DNA of 23,470 nt from Blastocladiella britannica (GCA_025349905.2 MU624793.1:1-23470), one strand, 5' to 3'; positions 1-11,018 are shown, numbered from the stretch's first letter. Program-made: numbers and translations. Notes: generated from the sequence alone by a model not told the origin.

Positions 1-850
1 CAAAAAAAAAAAGGAAAAGGAGAAAAAGGTTACCTTTCACAAGACACTCCATTTCGTCGTATTTGAGGATCGTCACACCAAGCTCCTGTGTCAGCAAATC
101 GTGGAACTTGTGCGCGCCGCCTCCAGTTGCCAGCAATGTTCGCGGCGGCATCTTCTCAGGAACATGCGTATTGCCAGCGGCTGCGCGTGCCGCCGCGTGG
201 TCCGCGGCCTGCTCTTCCAGAAGCAGCTTGAGGAATGCAATGCACTCGTCGATTTTGGCCGTTTCGAACACGGCAAAGTTGAGCCGGCCCCCGCCAGCAT
301 GACCATTGGAGGGCGAGCCGCGTCCAGATCCAGTCTCGGACCCTGTGGCGGCCACCGAGGCAACAGCTGCCGGATGCGTGTGAATCGGGGCCGGTTTGGG
401 TGCAGCGACGGGGATCGGAACAGTCACCAGAGCAGTATGCACCGAAGACATCGAAGGTGGTGGCAATGCAGAAACTGGTACAGTTGCGGGTGCGGGTGCA
501 GGCGCGTGTGTGGGCGAAGGTGGGTGGGACGCGGTGGCGGCGCCATTGAGCGAAGCATTGAGCGACGCGAGGGCCGATCCATGGCGCGTAAAGTACGCGA
601 CCTTGACGAGACTGCCCCCAATCTGTTTTTTCGATGGTCCAGGGGTGAGCGGGCATTGGGGAGGAAAATGCGATAATCATTTTTCAAGAATGTAGGCGGG
701 CCAATTCGCGGCCGGCCGACCTGAGCAAGGAATGCGACGTACATCAATGGCCACTTGCGGCACGTCGTCGTTGTGCTCGGGAAACACAATATCGCGGATC
801 CCGCGGAGGCTGACCTCGTCACCCAAGTGCACGCCTGCAAGGTTCATCAT
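1..850 (-). CDS. Pantothenate kinase, eukaryotic type (5' part; gene continues past the window start)
   Basis: The enzyme phosphorylates pantothenate with ATP, the first and usually rate-limiting step of coenzyme A synthesis. Exon 1 is 743-850 (ATG at 850) and exon 2 is 34-622. The intron at 623-742 begins GTACGT and ends ACAG, and a second intron starts at 33 (GTAACC). Joining the exons gives VAIDIGGSLVKVAYF at residues 33-47, the glycine-rich ATP-binding start of PanK (human LDIGGTLVKLVYF). Further on are LLATGGGAHKF and YDEMECLVKG, which match human CATGGGAYKF and LDELDCLIKG. Between these blocks lies a Pro/Ala/Ser/Thr-rich stretch of about 100 residues (roughly 50-145) that replaces the shorter mammalian linker and looks disordered. 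About 232 residues are visible; the rest of the kinase fold is outside the window. The motifs make the family secure; the short N-terminal extension is less certain. Confidence 0.9.
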
Positions 851-853
851 TCT

Positions 854-1870
854 TGATATTTTTATGTGCTGAGCTTCCTGAAAAATAATGGCCTATCAAT
901 TTTGAGCAATCAAAGAGCGCGCGAAATATCAGTCGTCTGCCAAGATTGTCAATATGGGTGCGGGGTCAATCGCAAAGACAGTCACAAAGAGGTGATGTAA
1001 AGACCACTGAACCCCATTTTTATGAGAATCTTGCATCAATGGTTCTTCAAATACTTTTCTTCTTCCTCCTCTCTCTCGTGCTCAACCGCACGGCACGCCG
1101 GCCTGAACGCCCGTGCCCCAACGGCATCGCCCGCAGCTGCCACCTCTGTACTTTTTTGTCTGCGCTGCTTCTCCTCTCGTTGGCCGACAGTCGCCGCCCT
1201 CCCTGCGCACTGTCTGCCTCCTTGCCCTCGGACGACATTCAAGGTGATGCACTGGTAATAAGGGCGGCGCGTGGCCTCCACACGGGTGACACGGCTTCCC
1301 ACAGCACCATGCCGCTTGATCTCGCCCACCACCGATGATGAAATCGCCTCGCCGGCGCGCTGGAAAATGTCACCAAACTGCTGATTTCTGCACCGCTCCC
1401 GGCTCCGATATTCGGCTACCGCCCTCGTGATTGACGAAGAATACGCCGCTGTCTGCCACGACTTTGGATGATTGCTCAACGATCGCGCCTCTGCCAAGGC
1501 CAGGTAGATTGTCGCCCACCTGGTGCACACTGCACCTACGGACATCTATATTATGGTCTGCCATGAGCAACGCCGCTGTGCCGCTGATGAGCGAAATGGC
1601 AAGATGGAGAAGTCCTGGCCCAATTTTATTTTTCCAATGCAATGTTTTAAGTTAAGATTCGTGGATGGAACACGTATGGCACTTGGCCGATTCGGCCTTG
1701 GTGTGGGTGGGGATGGTGCCAGCAGATAGGCAGATCCATGAGGCCAGTGGTGGCTGGACCCTGCAGAGCGGCTCGAGTGCCACCAGGTCTGGGAACAACG
1801 CCAATGCGTCACCATGGTGGGCGCGTGCAAACTCATTATCAACAAAAAAAATACATTGTAAAGAAACCCT
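854..1870. other. Unresolved interval between SMC5 and pantothenate kinase; possible small gene or decayed gene
   Basis: About 1 kb with no product I recognise. It must contain the pantothenate kinase promoter near 854-950 and the SMC5 3' end near 1800-1870. Several open frames are rich in G/C-ending codons, but none forms a clean gene. On the minus strand, 1656-1840 reads through a segment containing FPDLVALEPLCRVQPPL. Positions 1546-1642 contain a hydrophobic run (LLHLAISLISGTAALLMA), and 1236-1545 contain TRVEATRRPYYQCITLN in a different frame. Joining them would need introns with poor donors. Plus-strand frames at 1431-1655 and 1665-1874 are equally open. It could be a small fast-evolving multi-exon gene, a decayed gene, or untranslated sequence. 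I do not assign a function. Confidence 0.3.
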
Positions 1871-4800
1871 TTAAGCAGCAGCAATCGCTGCCGACGCCCG
1901 ACTCGCCACGGCCTGCTGCTGCTGGCGGCGGGCACGGATAAACTGAGCCATAGAGAAATGCTCGTCCTGCGCAATCGCTGGATCCACCAGCGGCCCGTTG
2001 AAAATACAGTGAATGCGCATCGCGTCCGAGTAGTGCAGCCCGCACAGCAACTTCGGGGTGATGAGGAAGTACTGGGGCGAGTGCGGTTTCTTGGCCGAGT
2101 CGACGAGCAGCTTGTGGATCATGCGCTCGTTGAGCTCGTCCATGCCCTGGTTGATCTCGTCCACCAACCGGAATGGCGCTCGCGAGTGCTCTTGCAGCGA
2201 TAACAGGAAAAGTATGGTCGAGACGGCGCGTTCCTATATTGTCACGTTTTCGTCAATAGCAAGGAAAGGGCAAATAAGAAAAAAGTAAAAGGGACGTACG
2301 CCGCCAGATTGGCGCTGCTTCTCCAGGACTTGGAGCTCCTGGCTGGCACGGAACTTGACTCGAATCTCGAGCGCATAGTCCTTGAACGAAGCAGCCTTGC
2401 GCAACGCCACCTCGCCAGCACAGCGGATGCGCACAAAGTAGTCGGAAAAGTTGGCAGACACCTCGCCCAGCAGCAGCGTGAGTTGGGCGAGCCACTTCTC
2501 GCTGACCTCGGTGCGCGTCTTGAGGAGCTCGACCAGGGTGACCTCGTGCTCCTCCAGCAAACCCTGCTTCTCCTCGATCGTCTGCTCGCGGGCCTCATAC
2601 TCGGTGCGGAGATCCTTGTCGCTCTCGCGCTCCTGGTCGAGCTGGGCGCTGAGTTCCATGTGCTTTTCCTCGAGCGACTTGATCCGATCGGAGAGCGAGA
2701 GAGACCCGAGCTCGTAAACATCTTCCTGTGCCTTGGCCAACTCCAGCGCCTCGGCATTGGCATTGTTGGCGGAGAGCTTGAATCGCCGAGCCACCTCCTC
2801 AAGGGCTTCGGCCGCTTCCACCTTGAGCGCGTGCCCACGTGTGGCCGTCTGCTGGAGGAACGCGGTGACGGCGTGGAGCTCTGCCGACACTTCATCAAGC
2901 TGGCCGCGGATTTCCGTCTGGGCCTGGAACTTGCGCAAAATGAGATCGTGGTGAACCGCCAGTTGGATCGTGCCGATGCGCTTCAGGCCCAGATACTTAG
3001 GCAATTTGGTCATTGTGTCCTATTTAAAAAAAAAAAATCAGGTTCTGTCGATTTGACCAAGCAGAAAAAAAAAAAAAAAAAAAAAATTTGAAAAACGACA
3101 CGCACCTTGGTGGCAAGCGCATGCCGTTTCCCCTCGTTCAGAGCGTGGACCATGCTGCTCTCGAGGTTTGCCAACTTGTGATTCAGCGGCGGCAAAGCGT
3201 CCATCTTGCGTCGAAGTTGGTGTTGGGCCGTGTCCAAATCGCGCTTGGCCTTGTTGTACTGGGCGAGACTTGCCGACAGCTCGCGCTGCTGGTCCACCAG
3301 CGGCATCCGCTCGTGCCGGGCCTCTTCAAACTGCTCGCGGGCATCCTGCTCCCGCTTGGCCAGTGCAATGCGCTTGTCCTGCACCTCCTCGAGCCGGCTA
3401 TTGAGCTCATCGATTTTAGCACCAGCGCTCTGACGTTCGCGCTCCACCGACGCGCCATTGTCCATGGCGAGGAGTCCATGCCCTTGGCTGATCGTCTGGG
3501 TCGTGGTCACATACTCGCCGGATTTGCCCTTGATGGCGTAAACGGTGTCGCGAACGACGTACGATGGGTACCTCATCGACTCCATGAGCCTGGGATCCAC
3601 GCTCACCTTGCGAGAGGCGAAGGGCATGCTCAGGCTTGTGCGCGACAGCAAAAAGGAGAGGATGTAATCGTCCGCGCGAACAAACTGGGCCAGGATGCTG
3701 TCGAACCCGAGGCGCTGAATCTGCTCGGGCAGCCTCACGTTGATCGGCTGCTGCTGCTCGTCGTAGACGTGCTCCAGGATCGAGATGCGTGCAAACTCGC
3801 GCGAGGGCGTCACGTCGACAAACTTGGAGGCGAGGAGGTTGTAGTCGTGCTTGTTCTGGATCAAATATGTCCGCGTCAGCATCTCCTTGGGAAGCTGGCT
3901 CTCCACCAGGCGAGCATAGGACGCGTCGGGGACCTCGGTCTCGAGAAACAGCGGCCCACGGACAGGCGCCAGGAACTGGTCCTTGTTGGCTTGGATCCAA
4001 TGGTAAACGTTGTAAGCGGGCATATCATCCTTCTGCAAGTGGGCGATGCGCGGGTTGGGCCGGTCCCGGAGGTGGTCGAGCCTCCTCTGCTCATTCTCCA
4101 AGTCCTCCCGAAGGTCACGCTCGAGGTCTTGTGAGGACATGAGGTTGGCTTGGGCCAGCTGGTGATCGGACCGGATCCTCAAGTGCTGCTGTTTGATGTG
4201 CTCCAGTTGGCCGTCCAGGTGGCGCAGCCGGTCCTCGATCTGGCGTGTCCCGGTATGGGCCGCGACCTGCGCTTCAAGCTCGGTGATCTTGGTCTGGTCG
4301 AGCGCGATGCGGTCCTCGGCGCGCTTGATGTCCCGCTGCACATCATCAATGTCCTGCTTGCGCTCCATGGTGGTCGCCCGCGACCGCTCCATGTCAGTGC
4401 GCGCAGCCTTGAGACGCTGCAGTGCAACGCGCATGAGCGAGCCGGCATTATTGATGGACCCAGTGAGCTCCTCGACTTTGGACGTCATGTCGGCGATCTC
4501 CGTGTCCATGGGCGTGAGGTCGGCTTGCAATGCCTTTTGGCGCGTGGCCAGGGTCCTCTTCTCGCCTCGTTTCTTGTTCACCTCCAGCTGCAGCTGCGTA
4601 TATTGCGACAGCTGGAGCATGTACCACGTCAGGGCCGCCTGCTTGCGCGCGTGCTCGCGGGACTGGATGCGTCGGTACCGGCCCTCGATCGCCTGGTTTT
4701 GCCCGACGAGCTGCTCGAGCTCGTTCCGAAGCAGGTTGACGTTCTATATAGTTTTTTTTTGTGCCAGCGTTCAATATTTTTTTCTTGTCCAGCGCCCAAA

Positions 4801-5856
4801 AAAAACTAAAATATGCGTACCTTTTCTTGCGCATCGACCTGTTTGTCAAGATCAATCAGCTCGCCGTGCTGTGTGAGCATGTTGGAGGACCCGGCCGCGA
4901 TTTGGACCTCCTTGAGCAAGTCCACCGGCGACATGGCGGCAAGGGCAGAGACGCGCTCTTGCGGAAGGAATTGGCTGTAAAATACTGAATGAGATAACGC
5001 AAAGTGAAAAAAAAAGGAGCGATCCGAACCAAATGTTGTCCACTTGAACGTGGTACTTGCGCAAAAAAGTGTCAACGGACGTGGACTTGATTGGCTTTCG
5101 GTTGATTTCGAATTTGGACAGCTTGGTGCCAGCGTCAATGATGCGGCGCACAACGAGATCGGCGGGGTTGCCAGCACCGGTCGAGAGCACCACCTCCACA
5201 ATGGCGCGCTTGGACTCGGCGTCCTTGCGCACATAGTCGTAAATGGTGGATCCGCGCTCGATCATGTTGGGTTTGTTGGAGAGGCCGACCGCCAGCGCGC
5301 ACACGATGGTGGATTTGCCCGTGCCGTTGGGGCCAATGATCATGTTGAGCTTGGGATGCATATCGAACTCGGCGTGCGTGTAGACCATGAAGTCGGTCAC
5401 CGTGACCTTCTTGACGGACCCGCGCACAAAGCCGTCGGCATCGACGGACCGCTCGACGTGGGGCAGGCACCCGAGCTCGGCCAGCGCAGCCGAGTCGTCA
5501 TCGCCATTATCGTCGCTGTCGGCACCCTCGTCCGCATGGCCATTGGCAGTCCCGTCGCCGTTGCTCTTGCCCTTGCCCTTGCCCTTTCCGGCATGCTGGC
5601 TGCTGCTGGGGCCATCCGCGGCATCATGGTCAGAATCGTCATCGCTGTCGGAATCTGCGTCGGTGGCACGGCGGCGCTTGCGAAGGGGACGGGCGGGTGT
5701 AGACGCAGCGGCCCTGGTGGCGCGTCCGCTGCGATTGTCGCGTGCAGGGGTCGAGCGCTTCAGGCCAGAGTCGGAACTGGCATCGCTTTCGGCGCCGTTG
5801 CTGTTGTTTTTCTCGTCGTCGTCGTCGGAGGCGGCGACGCGCTTACGACGAGGCAT
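1871..5856 (-). CDS. SMC5: SMC5, structural maintenance of chromosomes protein 5
   Basis: SMC5 pairs with SMC6 in the nuclear SMC5/6 complex, an ATPase acting in recombination repair, replication-fork restart and rDNA stability. Exons: 5030-5856, 4821-4974, 3106-4743, 2300-3019, 1871-2233. Phases agree throughout and give 1233 residues. Walker [10 protein letters not shown] is at 175-183. The SMC5-type segment [13 protein letters not shown] spans the first splice. A coiled-coil arm follows (about 330-560), then the hinge (about 565-750, with AYNVYHW) and the return arm. The ABC signature SGGERAVST begins at 1111 and Walker [13 protein letters not shown] has D1138/E1139. The C-terminal YFLITPKLL is typical of SMC5. 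The protein is somewhat longer than usual because of an acidic/basic disordered N-terminus of about 130 residues ([13 protein letters not shown]). ATG 5856 was chosen because the upstream reading frame is the intergenic region. The gene is divergent from FANCI. Confidence 0.96.
3065..3086. repeat. A22/T22 homopolymer inside an SMC5 intron
   Basis: An uninterrupted run of 22 A on the plus strand, read as T22 in the SMC5 transcript. It lies about 20 nt after the GTGCGT donor of the 86-nt intron at 3020-3105, which also carries a second run of about 12 T near its acceptor. It is an intronic homopolymer, not a retroposon tail, since the flanks are coding exons and no target-site duplication is seen. 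Confidence 0.9.
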
Positions 5857-5982
5857 GATGGTGAGGGGTAATCCGACAAAGAATAAATAAATCAAATAAT
5901 CGGCTGAGAAAAGGGAAATTCGCGAGGCGAATAGACAGCGAGTGAGATCCGCCTGGAGAGTGCATTTTTTTGTTTGAAAAAA
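5857..5982. promoter_or_regulatory. Shared 126-bp SMC5/FANCI divergent promoter region
   Basis: The start codons of SMC5 (minus, 5856) and FANCI (plus, 5983) face away from each other with only this gap between them, so it must hold both core promoters and both 5' leaders. The SMC5-proximal half is A/T-rich. A G/C-rich inverted repeat sits near the middle, and a T7 tract then an A-run directly precede the FANCI ATG. That it acts as one bidirectional promoter is inference from the spacing. Confidence 0.7.
5919..5931. promoter_or_regulatory. Inverted repeat TTCGC-GAG-GCGAA, possible E2F/SBF-like site
   Basis: A 5-bp inverted repeat with a 3-bp spacer in the SMC5-FANCI gap, at plus positions 5919-5931. 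The core TTCGCG resembles E2F (TTTSGCGC) and fungal SBF (CNCGAAA, reverse complement TTTCGNG) elements that drive G1/S genes. It differs from SBF by one base in the T-run. Function is inferred only. Confidence 0.35.
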
Positions 5983-8900
5983 ATGACACAACCCGAACCA
6001 GAACTGGTCGTAGCACATGAGCAGCAGCAACCGGCGCACGGAGACGACGCGTTGGACGAAAGCGTCGTAGACCCCGAAATCCACGACTACGCGCACACCG
6101 ACGTCGACATGGCGCTGCTGATGGCCGACGGCGGTCTGCTTGCCAGCCGTCACGGTTCCGTCGCCGACGCGCTCACGAATTGTCCGCCCGCCCTAGTCAT
6201 ACACCTGGCCGTGATTCTGGCCCCGGATATGTTTGCGCAGGCTGTGCTCCCGCGCATCGTTCGCCACCTGGAGGCCTATGCCGCGACCGAAAATGAAAAC
6301 GATCGGCTGGTTGCGGCCATGGTCAATGGCGAGTCTGGGTCCTCGCCCGCACTGCCCGAGCAGCTTTGTGTCATTTGTTTCCGCTGTTCGTCCCCTTGGC
6401 TAATTGGTCGTCCTTGTCCGAGTGACTCACTTGTGTGTGCGTGGAAAAATTAGTGCTTTCCGAGCCAGGCCTCGATCTGCCAAAAACGCGGCCCCAAATT
6501 GCCAGCCTTGTGGATCTTTTGTTTTCTGCGTGCATATACTTTCTTTTGTAATGATGGGCGGTCGTGCTTACCCCATTCAATCCCAGACTTGGGTCAGAAA
6601 CGCCGGATCGCGCCATGACAATGCTCTGCACCAGGATTTTCCAAGATATTTTGATGGGCGGTGATGCTGGTATGCACTTTCTTCTATTTTTCATCTTCTA
6701 AAAAGAACGGACTGACAATGTTCTCCAACAGCCAAGTTGTACCTTGTGGAAGACATTCTCCGAAATGCTCACAGCGTGTTTCACGCAAAGTCCCCACTCT
6801 GCCCCGAGGGCTTTGAGCTGCTTGCCCATGTTTTCGAGTTCATGACCACCCATCCAGAGCATGTACAATCGCTCGAGCGGATGATGTCCGATATTTGCGA
6901 TGCTGCGCCGTGGCGATGGGATCAAACCGTGCAATTGATTTCAATGCTGCGGGAACTCCCGCTTGGCGAATCCTGCCAGCTGATGATTGTGACCAAGATC
7001 CGCGAGTACTTTGTTCTCCCTTTTTTGGTTATGGTCACATTCCCTGATTTTTTTATTTTCCCTCCAGATCGCAATTTCCCGCCAATCCACCGGATGACGA
7101 CGTGCCCGCATTGGTCTATCAAACGCTGCTTCTCGCGAGCTCTGTGCGTTATTCTGTCCTTTCTCGTTTGTTCTATTCTTTCTGACGTTTCTACTTCCAA
7201 TCAAGGTCCCAACAAGCGAAAAGCGCGCTCTTTTCAAGGCCATCTCATTGCTCTTCCCCGACATAGTGCAAAACCCTGCCCTGACACCTCGAGAATGGCT
7301 CGTTCTCAAGACGCGGCTGCTCGCAAAAGAATCCATGACTTTGAACCACATGTGGACGATCTTGCAGCACGATCCAGTTCGTTTTTTATTTATTTATTTA
7401 TGTGTAGCAGCACTGAGCGAAAAACGAACGCCCAGGTGATCCGCTCCGAGTACCTTTCGTACTTGAAAACCCTGACGCGTAGCGGCCTAACCCCTTTTAA
7501 CGTGTCCCTCATGCTTCTTCTTTCGCGAAACATGCAATGCCGCGTGGTACGCGTTCCCTTTTCATTTACTTTGATCCAGTATGGCTCAAATCAAACAATG
7601 TCATTAGTCGGTGTACACGTACATTAAACGCGAGATTGATGCAACTATTGTCCTTGAGCTCGAGTCAAAGCGCCTCAAATGGCTCTCGGGTTTGTCTAAT
7701 TTCCTCTTTATTTTACTCGGCGAGTCTTTACATCAAATTTTCAGGATTCACGCCATTCCATATCCCGTCCGTTCGGCACATATTTGCACAGCTGCTCCTC
7801 CGCACCGACTTTAACCCCGATTTGGTCGAGCCGCTCGTGGAGTTGGCCTGCCAAATTCTCGATGCGCACTCGGCGGCAGCGGCATCGGTGGCGACAGCTC
7901 CGGCAGGATTGCGGTTGCCAGTGATCCCCGGCCTCAGCTTCACTGTGCCAGCGGGCGGCGACAATGCCACGTCCACAGCGCTTGCTCAGGGCCGATCCAG
8001 CCCACACGACGCAACCGATCCGGCTGCGATCGCCAGCCACCTGAGTACGATGCTCTTGGTCGATTTGTTTACCCGGTCGCAACTGGCACAGGCCGACATT
8101 CTGTCCCAAATCGAGAAACGCGTCGAGTCGCGGTCTGCCGGGCTGGCGCGGTTTGCCGACTTGGTGCAGGTGCTGACCCATCGGACATTTTCGGCGCAGC
8201 TCCTGGTCCGCGAGCACGGCAGTGCTGTGGGCACCATCCTGGAGAACGTACAGCACTTGACGGGTACCATTACTCATCGCATGTTCTGCGTCCTGCTGCC
8301 GCTGGCGCGGTGGAGCGTCTCGTTTCGCGATGCGGCAATGCTCTTTCTCCGCAAGGCCATGCTCTCGCGGCGCGAAGATTTGCGCGAGCTCTCGGTCGTG
8401 GCCGGCGTGTACTTGGCCGCGCTGGCATCGACGCGGCCCGAAATTGGCATCGGGTTTGGATCCACGGCGTTCTTGCACGAGGTAGTGGGCATGCTGCGCC
8501 GCGTCCTGATGGCATCGGCCGACGTGCGGCTCGTGCTCTACCAGCAACTGGCCACCGCCATGGCCCAGTCCCCGCCCGCTCTCGCCGACGCAGTGCTGCC
8601 TATCCTCCTCCGCCACATTGGCTCATTCGAGGACGCACAGGGTGCGCTCGCGTTCGGCGAAACCGTGGCGACCTCCACGGGCACGGTCGTGGAGCCTTTG
8701 CACTGGCTGATCAAGGCCGTCACGGTGGCCACGCAGCACGCGTCGCCCGGGTCGGCATCGGTCGCGTCCGCACAAACCAACTTGATTCTTGCCGCCAACC
8801 AGCTGCGGATGCGTGAGCTGCCCGATTTCGGGATCGGCAGCGGGTGCAACGTCGGTCCCTCTGGTCCCGCGCAGCAGGAGGCGTACAACCGCTGCATGGT

Positions 8901-11018
8901 GATTGTGGCGTCGTTTGAGGCGCTGCTGGAGTTTGCGTGCGTCACGTACGGCGAAGTGGTGGAAGACGCCGAGCACGAGCGGCGCCACGAAATTCTGACG
9001 CTGCTCGAGGCGCTGTACGACCGCGTGAACCGGTTCTCGGCGGTGGTGCGCAAGCAGTACCTTGACGCGCGCGGGAAAAAGAGTCTCAACGTGGCGCTCC
9101 ATTCCGACCTGTGCCTGATGCAGCCGTTCGTGCTCGGGGCGCTGCATGCACCAATTATCCGCGACGAGCGCGTTGTCGCCCAGAAACTGCGCACCGCGAT
9201 CGAGTGCTCGCCGACCGGCCGCATTGCGCCGCACCCGTGGGCGGTTCCGTCTGCAACAATGATTGCCGACGCCGCCGAGCCGAGGCTGCTGGAACGGGAT
9301 GAGAATGGCGACGTAGTAGCGGACGCCGAGCCCCTGGTCCCCGCGGCGGCCGATCTGGTGCCCGTGATGCGGTTCTTTCTCGCCCAGCTCACGCGCACCA
9401 ACCTGGCGGCCATTGACCGCAAGGACAAGTCAAAAGCGCAAGTCCCGTCGCTGGCGGTCGAGGCGTTATCGTCGACCCTTACCGAATCCCTCGCATCGCT
9501 GTCATTGACGCAGTTTGCGACCTTGCTGTCCCAGTTTAACGAGGCGGCCAACGGCGGTGAGGCCCGGCAAGAAGGGGAAGATGGCAGCGAGTCCCTGGTG
9601 CAACTCCTGCTGGAAGCCGCGCACGGACTGTCCATGTACCAGTTTGAGCGCGAGGCGGCGCTGGTCCTGCAGCTGCTGGTATCACTTCAGCCGCACCTTC
9701 CGCACGCGCTTCGCGAGCACGTGCACGACACCATGATGGAGCGTATGGGCGACTTGGGCGCGTCCAGCGTGCCCGTGATCCGCGACGCATTGGCGCTCTT
9801 GGTGCACTCGAAGTGGCACGACACGGACGCGCTGGTGGTGCTGGTCAGCATTGTGGACTGCATGGTGCTCTCCGGCGCCACTCGGCTCGTGGACCCCAAA
9901 ATGGGCGGCGTGAGTCCCCCGGCCGCGCCCAAGCTCGAGCTGCTGCTCCCAGTGGACGATCCAAAGGCACTTGATGCTGCTACCAACGTGGTCTTGTCTG
10001 CTATCGAGCGCGGGTTCAAGGAGATTGATTGGGCGCTCGCCGAGTACAAGAACGAGTACATGAAGCGAGGTATGATTTCTGTACTTGGACTCATTGTTAG
10101 CAAAGCTCACACTCAAAAAATATAGCTGCGGAGATTGCGTCCTCTCCTGCCATGGATGCACGGATCCTCGGCTTTGAGAACCGCATCGCCAAACGCCTCG
10201 CCCCGCTGCTGCACGGTCTCAACGGAGTAGCGCACCTGTGGATCGCGCACGAGACCATGTCCACGATGCTCAAGCTCTACGCGCACGCGCACGCGACACT
10301 GGCCGCGTTCTTCCAGGTCAAGGACGCCATGCACTCGCGGCCCGAGGCCCATTTCGAGGCGGTGGTGGCGCTAGCGGCGGCGCTGCGCGACTGGAGCGTC
10401 AACGTGGTCTTGCACTTTGACAATGTCATCCAGCAGGTCGAGAAGGACGCCCTCGAGCGCCGGAAGCGCAAGGTTGGCGGTGCTGGCGCGAAAAAGGGTA
10501 AGGGGAAAGGTAAGGGCAAGGCCGGTGCTGGTGCAGCGGGCAAGAAGAAATCCGCCAAGGGAGGAGCTGCCGCAAATGACGATCAAGACGAGTTGGCGTC
10601 GGAGGTCGAGGAACACGGTGACGGCGATGACGGCGATCGCAGCAGCCTCGGGTTTAAAGGGGCCGCCGTCAAGGCCAAGAAGCGCGCCGCTGCTGCCGCC
10701 GACGAGGACGACGACGACGATCACGGCGGCATCGATGGCGCGGATGACGATGATGATCCGGCTGTTGATGCGGCCGAACGGACCAAGTCGCAGCGGCGCG
10801 CGCGCGCGTACGGCAAGCTGGTAGCTGAGCTCACGCAAAAGCGCGAGACCGCCGACGTGCACATGATCAATCTCGCGGCCAAGTACAAGTCGTTGTCGCG
10901 GTACCTCCGCCGGTCCGACATTACCGATTTCCGTTGGAACAGTATCGCTGCACCCCGAGCGGCGACGCCCGCGAATCCGGACGAGCCAGCAGCAAAGCGA
11001 CGCCGCCGCGAAGATTGA
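5983..11018 (+). CDS. FANCI: FANCI, Fanconi anemia group I protein
   Basis: FANCI partners FANCD2 in the ID2 clamp that is monoubiquitinated and locks onto DNA during interstrand crosslink repair. Exons: 5983-6367, 6454-6529, 6587-6669, 6732-7005, 7068-7143, 7206-7376, 7436-7546, 7608-7689, 7745-10069, 10126-11018; all phases agree, giving 1491 residues (human 1328). Landmarks shared with human FANCI are RWDQTVQLISML, DVPALVYQTLLLASS, SFRDAAMLFLRKAML, LRRVLMASADVRLVLY, FKEIDWALAEYK and a C-terminal KYKSLSRYLRRSDITDF. Lys623 in LRKAM aligns with human Lys523, the monoubiquitinated residue. A disordered Lys-Gly/Ala then acidic stretch (about 1309-1416) is inserted before the last helices and may carry nuclear localisation signals. 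The first eight exons are small; the boundaries of exons 1-3 and the intron at 7377-7435 are the least certain. The gene converges on the glutathione transferase. Confidence 0.93.

Noticed and set aside
2309..3091. Long plus-strand open frame opposite SMC5 (and a similar one at 3088-4134)
   Set aside because: These are mirror frames of the SMC5 coiled-coil exons; the minus strand has clear SMC motifs and correct splice phases.
3010..3110. Long A/T homopolymers as retrotransposon poly(A) tails
   Set aside because: They lie within introns bounded by good splice sites and conserved exons, with no target duplication or element body; similar tracts occur in other introns here.
5974..5982. A TTG start nine bases upstream of the FANCI ATG
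   Set aside because: A normal ATG at 5983 follows immediately in the same frame; no reason to use a near-cognate codon in a nuclear gene.
5857..6153. Extension of SMC5 upstream of 5856
   Set aside because: The in-frame upstream sequence overlaps the FANCI first exon on the other strand and has intergenic composition; MPRRKR at 5856 is the natural start.
7408..7435. An extra FANCI exon reading STERKTNAQ before VIRSEYL
   Set aside because: The preceding acceptor-like sites do not fit the phase of the exon ending at 7376; the CCCAG at 7431-7435 does, so this stretch is taken as intron.
5983..11018. FANCD2 as identity of the large helical repair protein
   Set aside because: The landmarks RWDQTVQLISML, SFRDAAMLFLRKAML and LRRVLMASADVRLVLY match FANCI, not FANCD2.
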